This document shows, piece after piece, positions 16,856 through 24,780 of a DNA stretch of 38,594 bases. Below the pieces are notes generated by a model that had not been told where the DNA came from, ran no database searches, and was given only the letters and a program-made list of their open reading frames with translations. The stretch spans positions 1-38,594 of the forward strand of contig NZ_NHPJ01000008.1 of the NCBI RefSeq assembly GCF_002252985.1. Reading direction: 5' to 3'. Source of the DNA: Halorubrum halodurans (GTDB lineage: Archaea > Halobacteriota > Halobacteria > Halobacteriales > Haloferacaceae). The stretch's first letter is position 1; each line of letters opens with the position of its first letter. Both the position numbers and the translations under genes were made by a program.

Positions 16856-17593
16856 TCACGCCGCGATCCCCCACAGTCCGACCGCGACGAACAGGACGCT
16901 CACGAGGAACGGGAAGACGGCTCGTCGGAGCCGCGAGAGCGCCAATCCGCGGACCGACCGGTCCGTGATCACGAGGTCGCCCGCGAGCGCGGCGCGTCCT
17001 CCCTCCTCGCGCTCGACCGTCCCGGCGACGAGGTACGTCTCACCGGGGCTGATCCGCCGTTCGACGTATCGTCGAGTGCCGAAGAGGGGGATCGCCGCGA
17101 TCCAGCCGGCGACGGGATCGAGTCCCTCGCGTGCGTCGACGAACCGCCGGATCCGGTCCGGCGGCGCCTCGGTCGCGCCGACGCGGACGACGGTCGACGC
17201 CGTGTCGAGCGCGAACCGCCGCGACGACGGGCGGACGGCGAGGCTCCGGTCCGACCCGTCGGGACCCTCCAGGGCGAACCCGACGGTCGCGACCCCGTCG
17301 TCGAGGTGGGCGTCGAGCCACGGGATCCCGACCGCGAACGGCTGGCGCTCCGTGACCTCGAACTCGAAGCCGAGGCAGTCGGACCCGGAGAATGGGGCCG
17401 AGAGCGTCTCTCCCGCGGCGCTCGCGGTTCCGCGGACCGCGAGGAACGCCCCGTCGTCGGCGTCGGCCGCGGTCTCGGGCGTTTCGACCGCCGCCCGAAG
17501 CAGCCGCGGAAGGACCGCGAGCGGCCGGAGCCCGTACCACGCCATCGCGAGGCCGAGCCCGACGAAGAGGGCCCCGAGGAGGGTCAGATACAT
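16856..17593 (-). CDS. membrane protein with GIDE-like domain
   Basis: A 245-residue protein with one N-terminal membrane helix (MYLTLLGALFVGLGLAMAWY) and one at the C terminus (VFPFLVSVLFVAVGLWGIAA). Between them, VRGTASAAGETLSAPFSGSD followed by CLGFEFEV resembles the GIDE domain of mitochondrial MUL1 and its prokaryotic relatives, and ISPGETYLVAGTV marks the second half. No RING finger is present, so it is not itself a ubiquitin ligase despite the usual database name. I chose ATG 17593 because the longer upstream frame is arginine-rich and lacks the membrane helix at its start. The role of prokaryotic GIDE proteins is unknown. Confidence 0.65.
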   Translation of the reverse strand: MYLTLLGALFVGLGLAMAWYGLRPLAVLPRLLRAAVETPETAADADDGAFLAVRGTASAAGETLSAPFSGSDCLGFEFEVTERQPFAVGIPWLDAHLDDGVATVGFALEGPDGSDRSLAVRPSSRRFALDTASTVVRVGATEAPPDRIRRFVDAREGLDPVAGWIAAIPLFGTRRYVERRISPGETYLVAGTVEREEGGRAALAGDLVITDRSVRGLALSRLRRAVFPFLVSVLFVAVGLWGIAA

Positions 17594-17783
17594 CGGTGGA
17601 GAACGGGCGAGATCAAGCGACTGGTCGAGGGCGCGCGTGCGGACGAGGCGGTCGTGAAGGCGATCGCGTCGGTCGTGGAGGGGGTCACGTCGCACGGTTC
17701 GGAGGGGTGGCTCATAAAGGTCCACGACGTCGCGAGCAGTCCCTCGCCCCCGGAACTATGGCGTCCGGCTCCGTCGACGGTCC

Positions 17784-18284
17784 ATGGGACACGTGAACGA
17801 GGCGGATCTGGAGTGGACCGAGACCGACCGCGGCGAGGCGCGATTCAAACGCAAGCAGCTCGGCGAGGCGGCCGGCGGCGACGCGCTCGGGTGTAGCCTG
17901 TACGAGTTGCCGCCGGGTCACAAGTCGTGGCCGTTCCACTACCACGCCGCGAACGAGGAGGCGATCTACGTCCTCGCGGGCACCGGCGCGATCCGGCTGG
18001 CGACGGGGGAGGACGACCCCGCCGACGAGACCCGTCCGCTCGAGCCGGGCGCGTACGTCGCGCTTCCCGCCGACGCGTCGGGCGGCCACCGGGTGATCAA
18101 CGACTCCGGAGAGCCCCTCCGCTACCTCGCGATCTCGACGATGGTCGAGCCCGACGTCACGGTCTACCCCGACTCGGGGACGTTCGGCGTGTTCGTCGGA
18201 TCCCCGCCGGGCGGACGGGAGGAGCGCTCGCTGGAGGGGTACTACGACGCCGACGCGGACGTCGGCTACTGGGACGGGGAGTAG
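17784..18284 (+). CDS. cupin domain protein (166 residues)
   Basis: A single cupin barrel. Motif 1 is PPGHKSWPFHYHAANEEAIY with HYH and E ligands, and motif 2 is PGAYVALPADASGGHRVIN with the ligand histidine. The metal site therefore looks complete. The N-terminal ~35 residues and the acidic C terminus (YYDADADVGYWDGE) flank the barrel. This architecture occurs in a broad family annotated as cupin or sugar-phosphate-isomerase-like, without a defined substrate. It is divergent from the GIDE gene. Four imperfect 12-bp tandem units begin on the last base of its stop codon. Confidence 0.86.
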   Translation: MGHVNEADLEWTETDRGEARFKRKQLGEAAGGDALGCSLYELPPGHKSWPFHYHAANEEAIYVLAGTGAIRLATGEDDPADETRPLEPGAYVALPADASGGHRVINDSGEPLRYLAISTMVEPDVTVYPDSGTFGVFVGSPPGGREERSLEGYYDADADVGYWDGE

Positions 18285-18331
18285 CCGTCGCCGAAGCCGT
18301 CGCCGGGGCCATCACCGAAACCGTCGCCGGA
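18284..18331 (+). repeat. 12-bp tandem repeat abutting the cupin stop codon
   Basis: Four imperfect 12-bp units (GCCGTCGCCGAA, GCCGTCGCCGGG, GCCATCACCGAA, ACCGTCGCCGGA) run from the last base of the TAG, with a partial fifth. They fill part of the gap before the UspA gene. Confidence 0.8.
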
Positions 18332-18384
18332 GCCGCCGGTCGTCCTCGGCTCGCGGAGTCACGGCACGGGAACGCCCGACAGGA

Positions 18385-18393
18385 GTTATGTGG
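18385..18393 (+). promoter_or_regulatory. TATA element of the UspA gene
   Basis: GTTATGTGG lies 22-30 bases before ATG 18415. The in-frame ATG at 18388 is part of this element and so is probably not the start. Confidence 0.5.
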
Positions 18394-18414
18394 GTCGCGC
18401 CGGAACCGTCGGAT

Positions 18415-18849
18415 ATGCGATACCTCGTAGCCACCGACGGATCCACCCTGGGGGACGAAGCGGTCCGGTACGCCGCGCGCCAGGCGGTCGCGTTCGACGC
18501 CACGCTCGTGATCGCCCACGTGTTGACGCCGGATTCGGAACTGATCGACGGCACGCTCGTCCTCCCCGGCGAGGAGGCGGCCGTCGAGGAGGGCGAGCGC
18601 GTCCTCGAGAACGCGCGGTCGGTCGCGGTCGACGTCGCCGACGAGGAGGCCGACGCCGGGATCGACGTCGAGACGCAGCTGCTCACCGGGCGCCCGGCGG
18701 ACGCGATCACGGAGTTCGCGGGCGAGACCGCCGCCGACGCGATCTACGTCGGCCACCGCGGGCTCTCCGAGGAGCGCGAACAGGTCGTCGGCAGCGTCGC
18801 GAAGAGCGTCGTCGACAAGGCGGTCGTCCCGGTGACGGTCATCCGGTGA
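18415..18849 (+). CDS. universal stress protein (UspA family)
   Basis: A 144-residue single Usp domain. It begins MRYLVATDGSTLGDEAVRYA (aspartate at the nucleotide-binding edge) and ends with GHRGLSEEREQVVGSVAKSV, an exact G-2x-G-9x-G(S) ATP-binding motif, so it belongs to the ATP-binding branch. LLTGRPADAITEFAG fits the middle strand-helix unit. Haloarchaea carry many paralogues, most without assigned roles. The true start is inferred from the TATA element at 18385-18393. A 14-bp triplication overlaps the stop codon. Confidence 0.92.
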   Translation: MRYLVATDGSTLGDEAVRYAARQAVAFDATLVIAHVLTPDSELIDGTLVLPGEEAAVEEGERVLENARSVAVDVADEEADAGIDVETQLLTGRPADAITEFAGETAADAIYVGHRGLSEEREQVVGSVAKSVVDKAVVPVTVIR

Positions 18850-18873
18850 CGGACATCCGGTGACGGTCATTCG
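18832..18873 (+). repeat. 14-bp tandem triplication across the UspA stop codon
   Basis: Units GTGACGGTCATCCG, GTGACGGACATCCG and GTGACGGTCATTCG run at 18832-18845, 18846-18859 and 18860-18873. Each contains TGA. Because 14 is not a multiple of three, the three TGAs (18833, 18847, 18861) fall in the three different forward frames; the one at 18847 is the gene's stop. Confidence 0.9.
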
Positions 18874-18981
18874 GGGGCAGTGCCGGCGACGGCCGCCAGT
18901 CGGCTTTCGCACGGTGACCGATCGGGCGGTCGCCGGCCGACCGACGTTCGGCCGCTCCACCGGCACCCGACCGTCGACAGG

Positions 18982-18989
18982 CTTTAGTC
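18982..18989 (+). promoter_or_regulatory. TATA element of the YgaP-like gene
   Basis: CTTTAGTC lies 23-30 bases before ATG 19012, the normal spacing. The alternative ATG at 19003 would be too close. Confidence 0.5.
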
Positions 18990-19011
18990 TCCGGCGGTAG
19001 TAATGTACAGT

Positions 19012-19245
19012 ATGGACAAGAACGTCGGCACGATGGACAAGCGCGTCAGGACGGCGGTCGGCGCGGTGCTGGGAACCGCGTCGCTCGCGACGATGGCCGG
19101 AGCCCTGCCGCTTCCCGCGATCGCGTCGCCCGTCCTCGGCGTCCTCTCGATCGTCATGCTCGCCACCGCCGCGACGGGGATCTGCGGGTTGTACTCGCTG
19201 CTCGGGATCGACACCTGCTCGGTCTCGCCCGGCAACTCGCGGTAG
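19012..19245 (+). CDS. YgaP-like / DUF2892 small membrane protein
   Basis: A 77-residue protein beginning MDKNVGTMDKRVRTAVGAVL, the N-terminal pattern of DUF2892 (the membrane part of YgaP-like proteins): a basic amphipathic start, then two hydrophobic helices (about 14-33 and 38-58). The end, ATGICGLYSLLGIDTCS, matches the conserved GxCPLYxLLGxxTC-like block with two cysteines. In some bacteria this domain is fused to a rhodanese, but no rhodanese is present here. ATG 19012 was chosen over 19003 from TATA spacing. Confidence 0.85.
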   Translation: MDKNVGTMDKRVRTAVGAVLGTASLATMAGALPLPAIASPVLGVLSIVMLATAATGICGLYSLLGIDTCSVSPGNSR

Positions 19246-19284
19246 TCGGTCCTCGCGGTTTCCGTCGCCGGGGACGTCGTCGAT

Positions 19285-20124
19285 CTACTCCCAGGCGTCC
19301 GGTCCGAAGTCCGGGTGAACCCGGCGGTCGTACCGCTCGATCCCGTCGATCCGCTCGATCTCCTCGTCCGACAGCTCGAGGGTCCGGCTCGCCCAGTTGT
19401 CGGCGATGTGGTCCTCGCTCGTCGCCTTCGGGATCGCCGTCACGCCCTTCTCTCGGAGCCACGCCAGGCTGACCTGTGCCGCGCTCGCGTCGTGGTCGGC
19501 CGCGATCGCGGCGATCACGTCGTCGTCGAACACTGCGCCGCGCGCGAGCGGCGAGTAGCCGACGATCTCGTAGCCGTGGTCCGCGGCGTGCTCGCGGAGT
19601 TCCGTCTGTGTACAGAACGGGTGCGTCTCGACCTGGTTCGCGAACACCGGCGCGTCGAGGACGTCCATGGCCCGCTCGACGTGGTCGGGCTCGAAGTTCG
19701 AGACGCCCACGCGCTCGGTCAGCCCGCGGTCGCGGAGCTCGTCGAACGCCGGCAGCGTCTCCTCGGGGTCGTACGCGCCGGCCGGCCAGTGGACGTACAG
19801 CAGGTCGACGGCGTCGACGCCGAGCCGCTCCAGGCTCTCCTCCGCCGTCTCGATGACGTCATCGTACGCGAGGTTCGAGGTCCACACCTTGGTGGCGAGG
19901 AAGACGTCCTCGCGGTCGACGTCGGCTCTCGCGATCCCGTCGCCGACGGCCGCCTCGTTGCCGTACACCTGTGCGGTGTCGACGTGGCGGTATCCCGCCT
20001 CGAGCGCGGTCGCCACGCTCTCCGCGCACTGTTCCGGGTTCTCGTTCTCCCAGGTGCCGAGTCCGAGGACCGGCATCCCGTTCGCTCGGGCCACGTCGTC
20101 GGCCGACTGCTCCGAAGAAGGCAT
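19285..20124 (-). CDS. aldo/keto reductase
   Basis: A 279-residue (beta/alpha)8 NADPH-dependent reductase. The catalytic tetrad is visible: D49 and Y54 in HVDTAQVYGNE, K79 in LATKVW, and H112 in LLYVHWP. VGVSNFEPDHVERAMDVL and the cofactor-binding AIPKATSEDHIADNW are standard for the small-molecule 2,5-diketo-gluconate-type branch. A TATA-like CCATTAGTC (20147-20155, minus strand) lies 23-31 bases before ATG. It follows the aldehyde oxidoreductase gene on the same strand, but with a 83-base gap and its own promoter. Both act on aldehydes, which may or may not be meaningful. Confidence 0.93.
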   Translation of the reverse strand: MPSSEQSADDVARANGMPVLGLGTWENENPEQCAESVATALEAGYRHVDTAQVYGNEAAVGDGIARADVDREDVFLATKVWTSNLAYDDVIETAEESLERLGVDAVDLLYVHWPAGAYDPEETLPAFDELRDRGLTERVGVSNFEPDHVERAMDVLDAPVFANQVETHPFCTQTELREHAADHGYEIVGYSPLARGAVFDDDVIAAIAADHDASAAQVSLAWLREKGVTAIPKATSEDHIADNWASRTLELSDEEIERIDGIERYDRRVHPDFGPDAWE

Positions 20125-20207
20125 GGATCGAGGTGGACGCTCGAGCGACTAATGGGTTCGGAAACCGCCCCGAGGCTCGAACCCGGCGACCGCCCCGGTC
20201 CGCGGCG

Positions 20208-22073
20208 TCAGCCCGCGATCTCGACGTCCTCCGGGACGAACGGCTCGAGGTCCAACCGCTCTATCGTGGCCGCCTCGGGGACGCCAGCCTCGGTCCAGCC
20301 GCGGATGTCGTAGTACTCCTCGAGCATCGTCTCGAACTCCGCCTCGGTGACCCGGTTGCCGTCGGCGGGGCCGCCCGACTCCAGCGGCTCGGTCAGCCGC
20401 TCGGGGAGGCTGTCGTCCGCCCGTTCGAACCCCTCGCGCAGGTTGAAGAGGCGGGTCATCGTCCACGCCCGCTCGCCGACCGTCTCGAGGTCGTCGACGG
20501 TCAGGTCGTAGCCGAGCTCCCGGAGCCACTCGGCGACGCGCTCGTAGTTGTACGCGGTGAAGTCGCACGCGACCATGCTGAACGACAGCGCGCCCTCGTT
20601 CTGCTCGTCGACGACGGCCGCCGCGTGCCCCTCGGTGTCGAACGGGTCGCGCTCGCCGCCCAGCGCGTCCGACCCGATCGGGAAGGCGCGCTGGTGACAC
20701 GCGCCGCGGTCCGAGGTCGCGTACGCGAGCGCCATGCTGAGCGAGGCGCGCGGGTCGTACGCCGGCAGCTCCATCCCCTTCACCTCGACCGCGGCCTCGC
20801 GAGCCTCGGGGGCGTCCGGACAGAGTTCTTCTGCCGCGCCGACGGTCCCCTCCGCGAGCGCGTCGCCGATCCCCTCGCGGTGAGCGACCCGATCGACCAC
20901 CTCCGCCGCCGTCTCGGCGTCGCCGAACTCGATGTCGAAGTCGACGAGTCCCCGCTCGCTCGTCTCCATCAGCCACGAGACGACGTTCCCCAGCGTGATC
21001 GTGTCCATCCCGAGCCGGTCGGCGCGGTCCGCGAGCTCCGTCACGCCCGTCACGTCGGTCACGTCCGTGTTCGCGCCCATCATCCCGATCGTCTCGTACT
21101 CCGGGCCCCACGCGACGCTGGCGTCCGGGAACGCCCCGTCGACGTCGGTGTCGGAGAAGTCGGTCACGTGGCCGCAGGCGACCGGACAGTTGTAACAGGA
21201 GTCCGGCCGTCTGTGTCCCGGCTCGAAGGCGTCGATGTTGAGCGTCTCGACGTCGGCTATCGTCCCCTCCGTCCAGTTGTGCGAGGGGAGCGCGCCGACC
21301 TCCTGGGTCCAGTCGACGATGAGCTGCGTGCCGCCCTCGCGCGCCCACTCGACCTCCGCGTCGTTGCCGAGCCGTCGCATGTGGTCGATCCGGAGCTCCT
21401 GGAGCGCGCCGTCGTCCGGCTTCGTCCCGCTGGCGACCACCGCCTTGAGGTTCTTGCTGCCCATCACCGCGCCGACGCCGCCGCGCCCCGCGTGGTGGGA
21501 GGCCTCGTCGCTCGAGATCGTCGCGAACCTCACCTCGTTTTCCCCCGCGGGGCCGATCGCGGCGACCTTGGTGTCGCGGTCGGGGAACTCCCGCGCGGTC
21601 TCGCGGGCGTCGTGGCTCCCCCACAGGTGGTCGGCGTCCTCGATCGAGACCTCGCCGTCGTCGACGCGGAGCAGGACCGGCTCGTCGGCGCTGCCCTCGA
21701 AGACGACGCCGAGGTAGCTCGGCATCGCGAACCGGAACATCGAGGGGAAGTGGCCGCCGGAGTACGAGTCGACGAACGCCCCCGTCAGCGGCGACTTGGT
21801 CACCACGCCGTATCGCGAGGTGCCGGGCGCGTGTCCCGTGAGCGGGCCGAACATGAAGAAGAGGGGGTTCTCCGGGGCAAGCGGGTCCGTTCCGGGCGGC
21901 AGCTCGTCGAGGAGCATCGCGGCCCCGAGCCCCTTCCCGGAGACGAACGCGTTGCGGTACGCCTCCGGGATCTCCTCGGTCTCGACGGTTCGTTCCGAGA
22001 GGTTCACCCGGAGGAGGTGACGCATCTCGCTCGGTACGCTGCCGGTCGCGGCCCCGTCCGTCGTGGTTGCCAT
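20208..22073 (-). CDS. aldehyde ferredoxin oxidoreductase family (tungsten-type) protein
   Basis: A 621-residue AOR-family enzyme, full length. These proteins oxidise aldehydes to acids with ferredoxin using a tungsto- or molybdo-bis-pyranopterin and one 4Fe-4S cluster. The cluster ligands are C293, C296 and C300 (CYNCPVACGH) and C459 (TSDRGACHQRAF). N-terminal blocks FFMFGPLTGHAPGTSRYG, GAFVDSYSGGHFPSMFRFAM and AGRGGVGAVMGSKNLKAVV line the cofactor site. TACAAAAAC (22096-22104) gives a TATA element 23-31 bases before ATG 22073. It is divergent from the CysD-like gene. The physiological aldehyde is unknown; in haloarchaea these enzymes act in aerobic or microaerobic cells. Confidence 0.92.
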   Translation of the reverse strand: MATTTDGAATGSVPSEMRHLLRVNLSERTVETEEIPEAYRNAFVSGKGLGAAMLLDELPPGTDPLAPENPLFFMFGPLTGHAPGTSRYGVVTKSPLTGAFVDSYSGGHFPSMFRFAMPSYLGVVFEGSADEPVLLRVDDGEVSIEDADHLWGSHDARETAREFPDRDTKVAAIGPAGENEVRFATISSDEASHHAGRGGVGAVMGSKNLKAVVASGTKPDDGALQELRIDHMRRLGNDAEVEWAREGGTQLIVDWTQEVGALPSHNWTEGTIADVETLNIDAFEPGHRRPDSCYNCPVACGHVTDFSDTDVDGAFPDASVAWGPEYETIGMMGANTDVTDVTGVTELADRADRLGMDTITLGNVVSWLMETSERGLVDFDIEFGDAETAAEVVDRVAHREGIGDALAEGTVGAAEELCPDAPEAREAAVEVKGMELPAYDPRASLSMALAYATSDRGACHQRAFPIGSDALGGERDPFDTEGHAAAVVDEQNEGALSFSMVACDFTAYNYERVAEWLRELGYDLTVDDLETVGERAWTMTRLFNLREGFERADDSLPERLTEPLESGGPADGNRVTEAEFETMLEEYYDIRGWTEAGVPEAATIERLDLEPFVPEDVEIAG

Positions 22074-22229
22074 CGACCCGATATCATCCCGGTCCTACAA
22101 AAACGTGTGCCGCCCGCCGGACCGGGCCAGACCGGACCGGACGCCGGCACGCTCCCTGAGGGCCGTTCTCATGGCGGTGAGCGTCACGAATCACAAAGCC
22201 CTTTTCGCTCGCACGCCACCTCCGGGGTA

Positions 22230-23198
22230 ATGAGCGACTTCCCCGAGGCGGTCGACGTCGACTACGCGGACGGCGAGGGCGAGGAGCCCGGCGACTACCC
22301 GTCGCTCCAGCACAAGATCGAGAAGGCGATCGAGGTCACCCGCCGCGGCCTCGAGCAGTACGACAACCCCGCCGTGATGTGGACCGGCGGGAAGGACTCG
22401 ACGCTCACGCTGTACTTCATCAACGAGGTGGCAGAGCAGTTCGGCTACGAGAAGCCGACCGCGGTGTTCATCGACCACTTCCAGCACTTCGACGAGATCA
22501 CGGACTTCGTCGAGCACTGGGCCGACGAGTGGGGGATCGACCTCGTGTACGCCCGCAACGACGACGTGGGCGCGTACGTCGACGAGCACGGGCTCGAGCC
22601 GGGCGACGACGTCCCCGTCTCGGCGCTCTCCGAGCACAACCAGCACCACGTCCGGGAGATCCTCGAGTACGAGGAGGACACGTTCCCGTTCCTCCTGGAC
22701 ACCTACGTGGGCAACCACCTGCTGAAGACGGTCGCGCTCAACGACGCCTTGGAGGAACACGACATCGACGGCGTCATCTCGGGCGTGCGCTGGGACGAAC
22801 AGGAGGCGCGCGCGGACGAGACGTTCTTCTCGCCGCGTCACGACCCGGACATCTACCCGCCGCACGACCGGATCCAGCCCATCCTCCAGTTCGACGAGCG
22901 CGACGTGTGGGACGCGTTCTGGCAGGTCGTCGTCCCGGAGACGGTCGAGGGCTTCCCCGAGGAGGGGTACGTCCCCGAGTCCGCCGATGACCTCCCCGAG
23001 GGCGTCGAGCAGTCGGACGTGCCGATCTCGCCGAAGTACTTCGCCGGGTTCCGCTCGCTCGGCAGCGAGGTCAGCACGGAGAAGACGACCGGCGAGCCCG
23101 CCTGGCTCCAGGACCTCGAGAACACCACCGAGCGCGCCGGCCGCGCCCAGGACAAGGAGGACCTGATGGAGCGGCTCCGCGACCTCGGCTACATGTAG
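22230..23198 (+). CDS. PAPS reductase / sulfate adenylyltransferase subunit 2-like PP-loop protein
   Basis: A 322-residue adenine-nucleotide alpha-hydrolase. The PP-loop is W51-TGGKDST, where GGKDS binds pyrophosphate. VFIDHFQHFDEITDFVEHWA and SGVRWDEQEARADETFFSPR mirror CysD (RRDEE...RAKER-type block), and PILQFDERDVWDAFW mirrors the CysD/CysH C-terminal strand. The C-terminal GRAQDKEDLMERLRDLGYM also recalls CysD rather than the cysteine-bearing CysH tail, and no catalytic CysH cysteine is seen. No CysN GTPase is in this window. It may activate sulfate or another substrate by adenylation. It is divergent from the AOR gene and followed by a hydrolase of the alkaline-phosphatase superfamily. 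Confidence 0.8.
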   Translation: MSDFPEAVDVDYADGEGEEPGDYPSLQHKIEKAIEVTRRGLEQYDNPAVMWTGGKDSTLTLYFINEVAEQFGYEKPTAVFIDHFQHFDEITDFVEHWADEWGIDLVYARNDDVGAYVDEHGLEPGDDVPVSALSEHNQHHVREILEYEEDTFPFLLDTYVGNHLLKTVALNDALEEHDIDGVISGVRWDEQEARADETFFSPRHDPDIYPPHDRIQPILQFDERDVWDAFWQVVVPETVEGFPEEGYVPESADDLPEGVEQSDVPISPKYFAGFRSLGSEVSTEKTTGEPAWLQDLENTTERAGRAQDKEDLMERLRDLGYM

Positions 23199-23203
23199 GC
23201 CCG

Positions 23204-23223
23204 CCGGCGGTCGATACCGCCGG
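23204..23223 (+). terminator. hairpin after the CysD-like gene
   Basis: CCGGCGGT and ACCGCCGG pair perfectly around the loop CGAT, beginning five bases after the stop codon. There is no U-run after it. As with the glyA hairpin, it may mark an RNA 3' end, or be chance in GC-rich DNA. Confidence 0.3.
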
Positions 23224-23328
23224 ACGCCGGATCGACACGGACCGATCGACGAGGCACGCGTCACGGATCGGCACCGACCGTGCCGTCTCCGACGTGTTTT
23301 TCCACCGCGAGGGCGACGCTCCGGTAAC

Positions 23329-24678
23329 ATGGGCCTGTTCGATCGACTCCGCGGCGACGACGACCCGCGCGTCGTCTTCCTCGGCATCGACGGCGTACCG
23401 TACGACCTCGTCGCGGACCACCCCGACGTCTTCGAGAACCTCCACCGCATCGCCGACGAGGGGGCCGGCGGCCGGATCTCCAGCATCGTCCCGCCCGAGT
23501 CGAGCGCCTGCTGGCCGAGCCTCACCACGGGCGTCAACCCCGGAAAGACCGGTGTGTACGGCTTTCAGGACCGCGAGGTCGGCTCCGACGAGACGTACGT
23601 CCCGATGGGCAAACACGTGCGGGCGACCCGCCTCTGGGACCGCGTGACCGCGGACGGTGGCGACGCGACCGTACTCAACGTCCCCGTGACGTTCCCGCCG
23701 CAGGAGGACGTCCAGCGCATGGTCTCCGGCTTCCTCTCGCCCTCGATCGAGGCCGCCGCGAGCGACGCGGAGGTCCGGTCCGTCCTCGAAGCGCACGACT
23801 ACGCCATCGACGCCGACGCCAAGCTCGGCCACGACGAGGACAAGTCCGCGTTCCTCGAGAACGCCCACGACACCCTCGACGCCCGCTACGAGGTGTTCGA
23901 CCACTATCTCTCCGCGGACGACTGGGACCTCTTCTTCGGCGTGTTCATGACGACCGACCGAGTGAACCACTTCCTCTTCGGCGACTACGCCAACGACACG
24001 GACGACGCCGACGCCTTCCTCGAGTTCTACCGCTCGCTCGACGACTACGTCGGCCGGATATACGACGACCTCCCCGAGGACGTCTCGCTCGTGATCGCCT
24101 CCGACCACGGGTTCACGGAGCTGGTCCACGAGGTGAACTGTAACGAGTGGCTTGCCCGCAACGGCTACCTGGACTACGACGGCGACGAGCCCGACGAGCT
24201 CGCCGACATCAGCGCCGACACCGAGGTCTTCTCCTTCATCCCCGGTCGGTTCTTCGTCAACCTCGAGGGCCGGGAGCCGGACGGCGCGGTGCCGGACGAG
24301 GAGTACGAGGCGGTCCGCGACCGGCTGATCGACGACCTGGAGTCGATGTCCGGCCCCGACGGCTCGCCCGTCTGCGCGCAGATCCACAGGGGAGAGGACG
24401 TCTTCGACGGCCCGGCCGACGACATCGCGCCCGACGTGGTCGTCGTCCCCGAGGACGGCTTCGACCTGAAGTCCGGCTTCGGCCGCAAGGAGGCGGTGTT
24501 CAGCCAGGGTCCCCGAAACGGGATGCACAAGTTCTCGAACGCGTGTCTGTTCACCGACGACGAACGGGTCGCGATCGACGACGTCGACCTCTTCGATCTG
24601 ACGCCGACGCTGCTCGAGATGCTCGAGGTCGACGCGGACGCCGCCGAGTTCGACGGGCGGAGCCTCCTGCGGTCGTAG
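23329..24678 (+). CDS. alkaline-phosphatase-superfamily protein (phosphodiesterase / nucleotide pyrophosphatase type)
   Basis: A 449-residue cytoplasmic-looking metallohydrolase without a signal peptide. Metal-site elements are VVFLGIDGVPYDL near residue 15, the nucleophile region ESSACWPSLTTGVNPGKTGV, FMTTDRVNHFLFGDY, ASDHGFTELVHEVNCNEWL, and the late histidine in NGMHKFSNACLF. ARCH- and bacterial members of this branch are annotated as phosphodiesterases, nucleotide pyrophosphatases or sulfatase-like proteins; the substrate is not predictable. TGTTTTTCC at 23295-23303 is a TATA candidate. The downstream partial duplication (24669-24714) includes its stop codon. Confidence 0.85.
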   Translation: MGLFDRLRGDDDPRVVFLGIDGVPYDLVADHPDVFENLHRIADEGAGGRISSIVPPESSACWPSLTTGVNPGKTGVYGFQDREVGSDETYVPMGKHVRATRLWDRVTADGGDATVLNVPVTFPPQEDVQRMVSGFLSPSIEAAASDAEVRSVLEAHDYAIDADAKLGHDEDKSAFLENAHDTLDARYEVFDHYLSADDWDLFFGVFMTTDRVNHFLFGDYANDTDDADAFLEFYRSLDDYVGRIYDDLPEDVSLVIASDHGFTELVHEVNCNEWLARNGYLDYDGDEPDELADISADTEVFSFIPGRFFVNLEGREPDGAVPDEEYEAVRDRLIDDLESMSGPDGSPVCAQIHRGEDVFDGPADDIAPDVVVVPEDGFDLKSGFGRKEAVFSQGPRNGMHKFSNACLFTDDERVAIDDVDLFDLTPTLLEMLEVDADAAEFDGRSLLRS

Positions 24679-24714
24679 GTCCGTTCGATCTCCCGCGGTC
24701 GTAGGTCCGTTCGA
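24669..24714 (+). repeat. 20-bp exact repeat (26-bp period) across the phosphodiesterase stop codon
   Basis: GCGGTCGTAGGTCCGTTCGA occurs at 24669-24688 and again at 24695-24714. The first copy contains the gene's TAG; the second carries another TAG (24702) in a different frame. The 26-bp period gives a near-perfect tandem duplication of the gene's end. Confidence 0.9.
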
Positions 24715-24780
24715 AGCGCTCGGGACGCCCGAGACCGCGCCGGCTGTAGAGTTTTGTACCTCTGGGCGGTAGTGCCGTGT

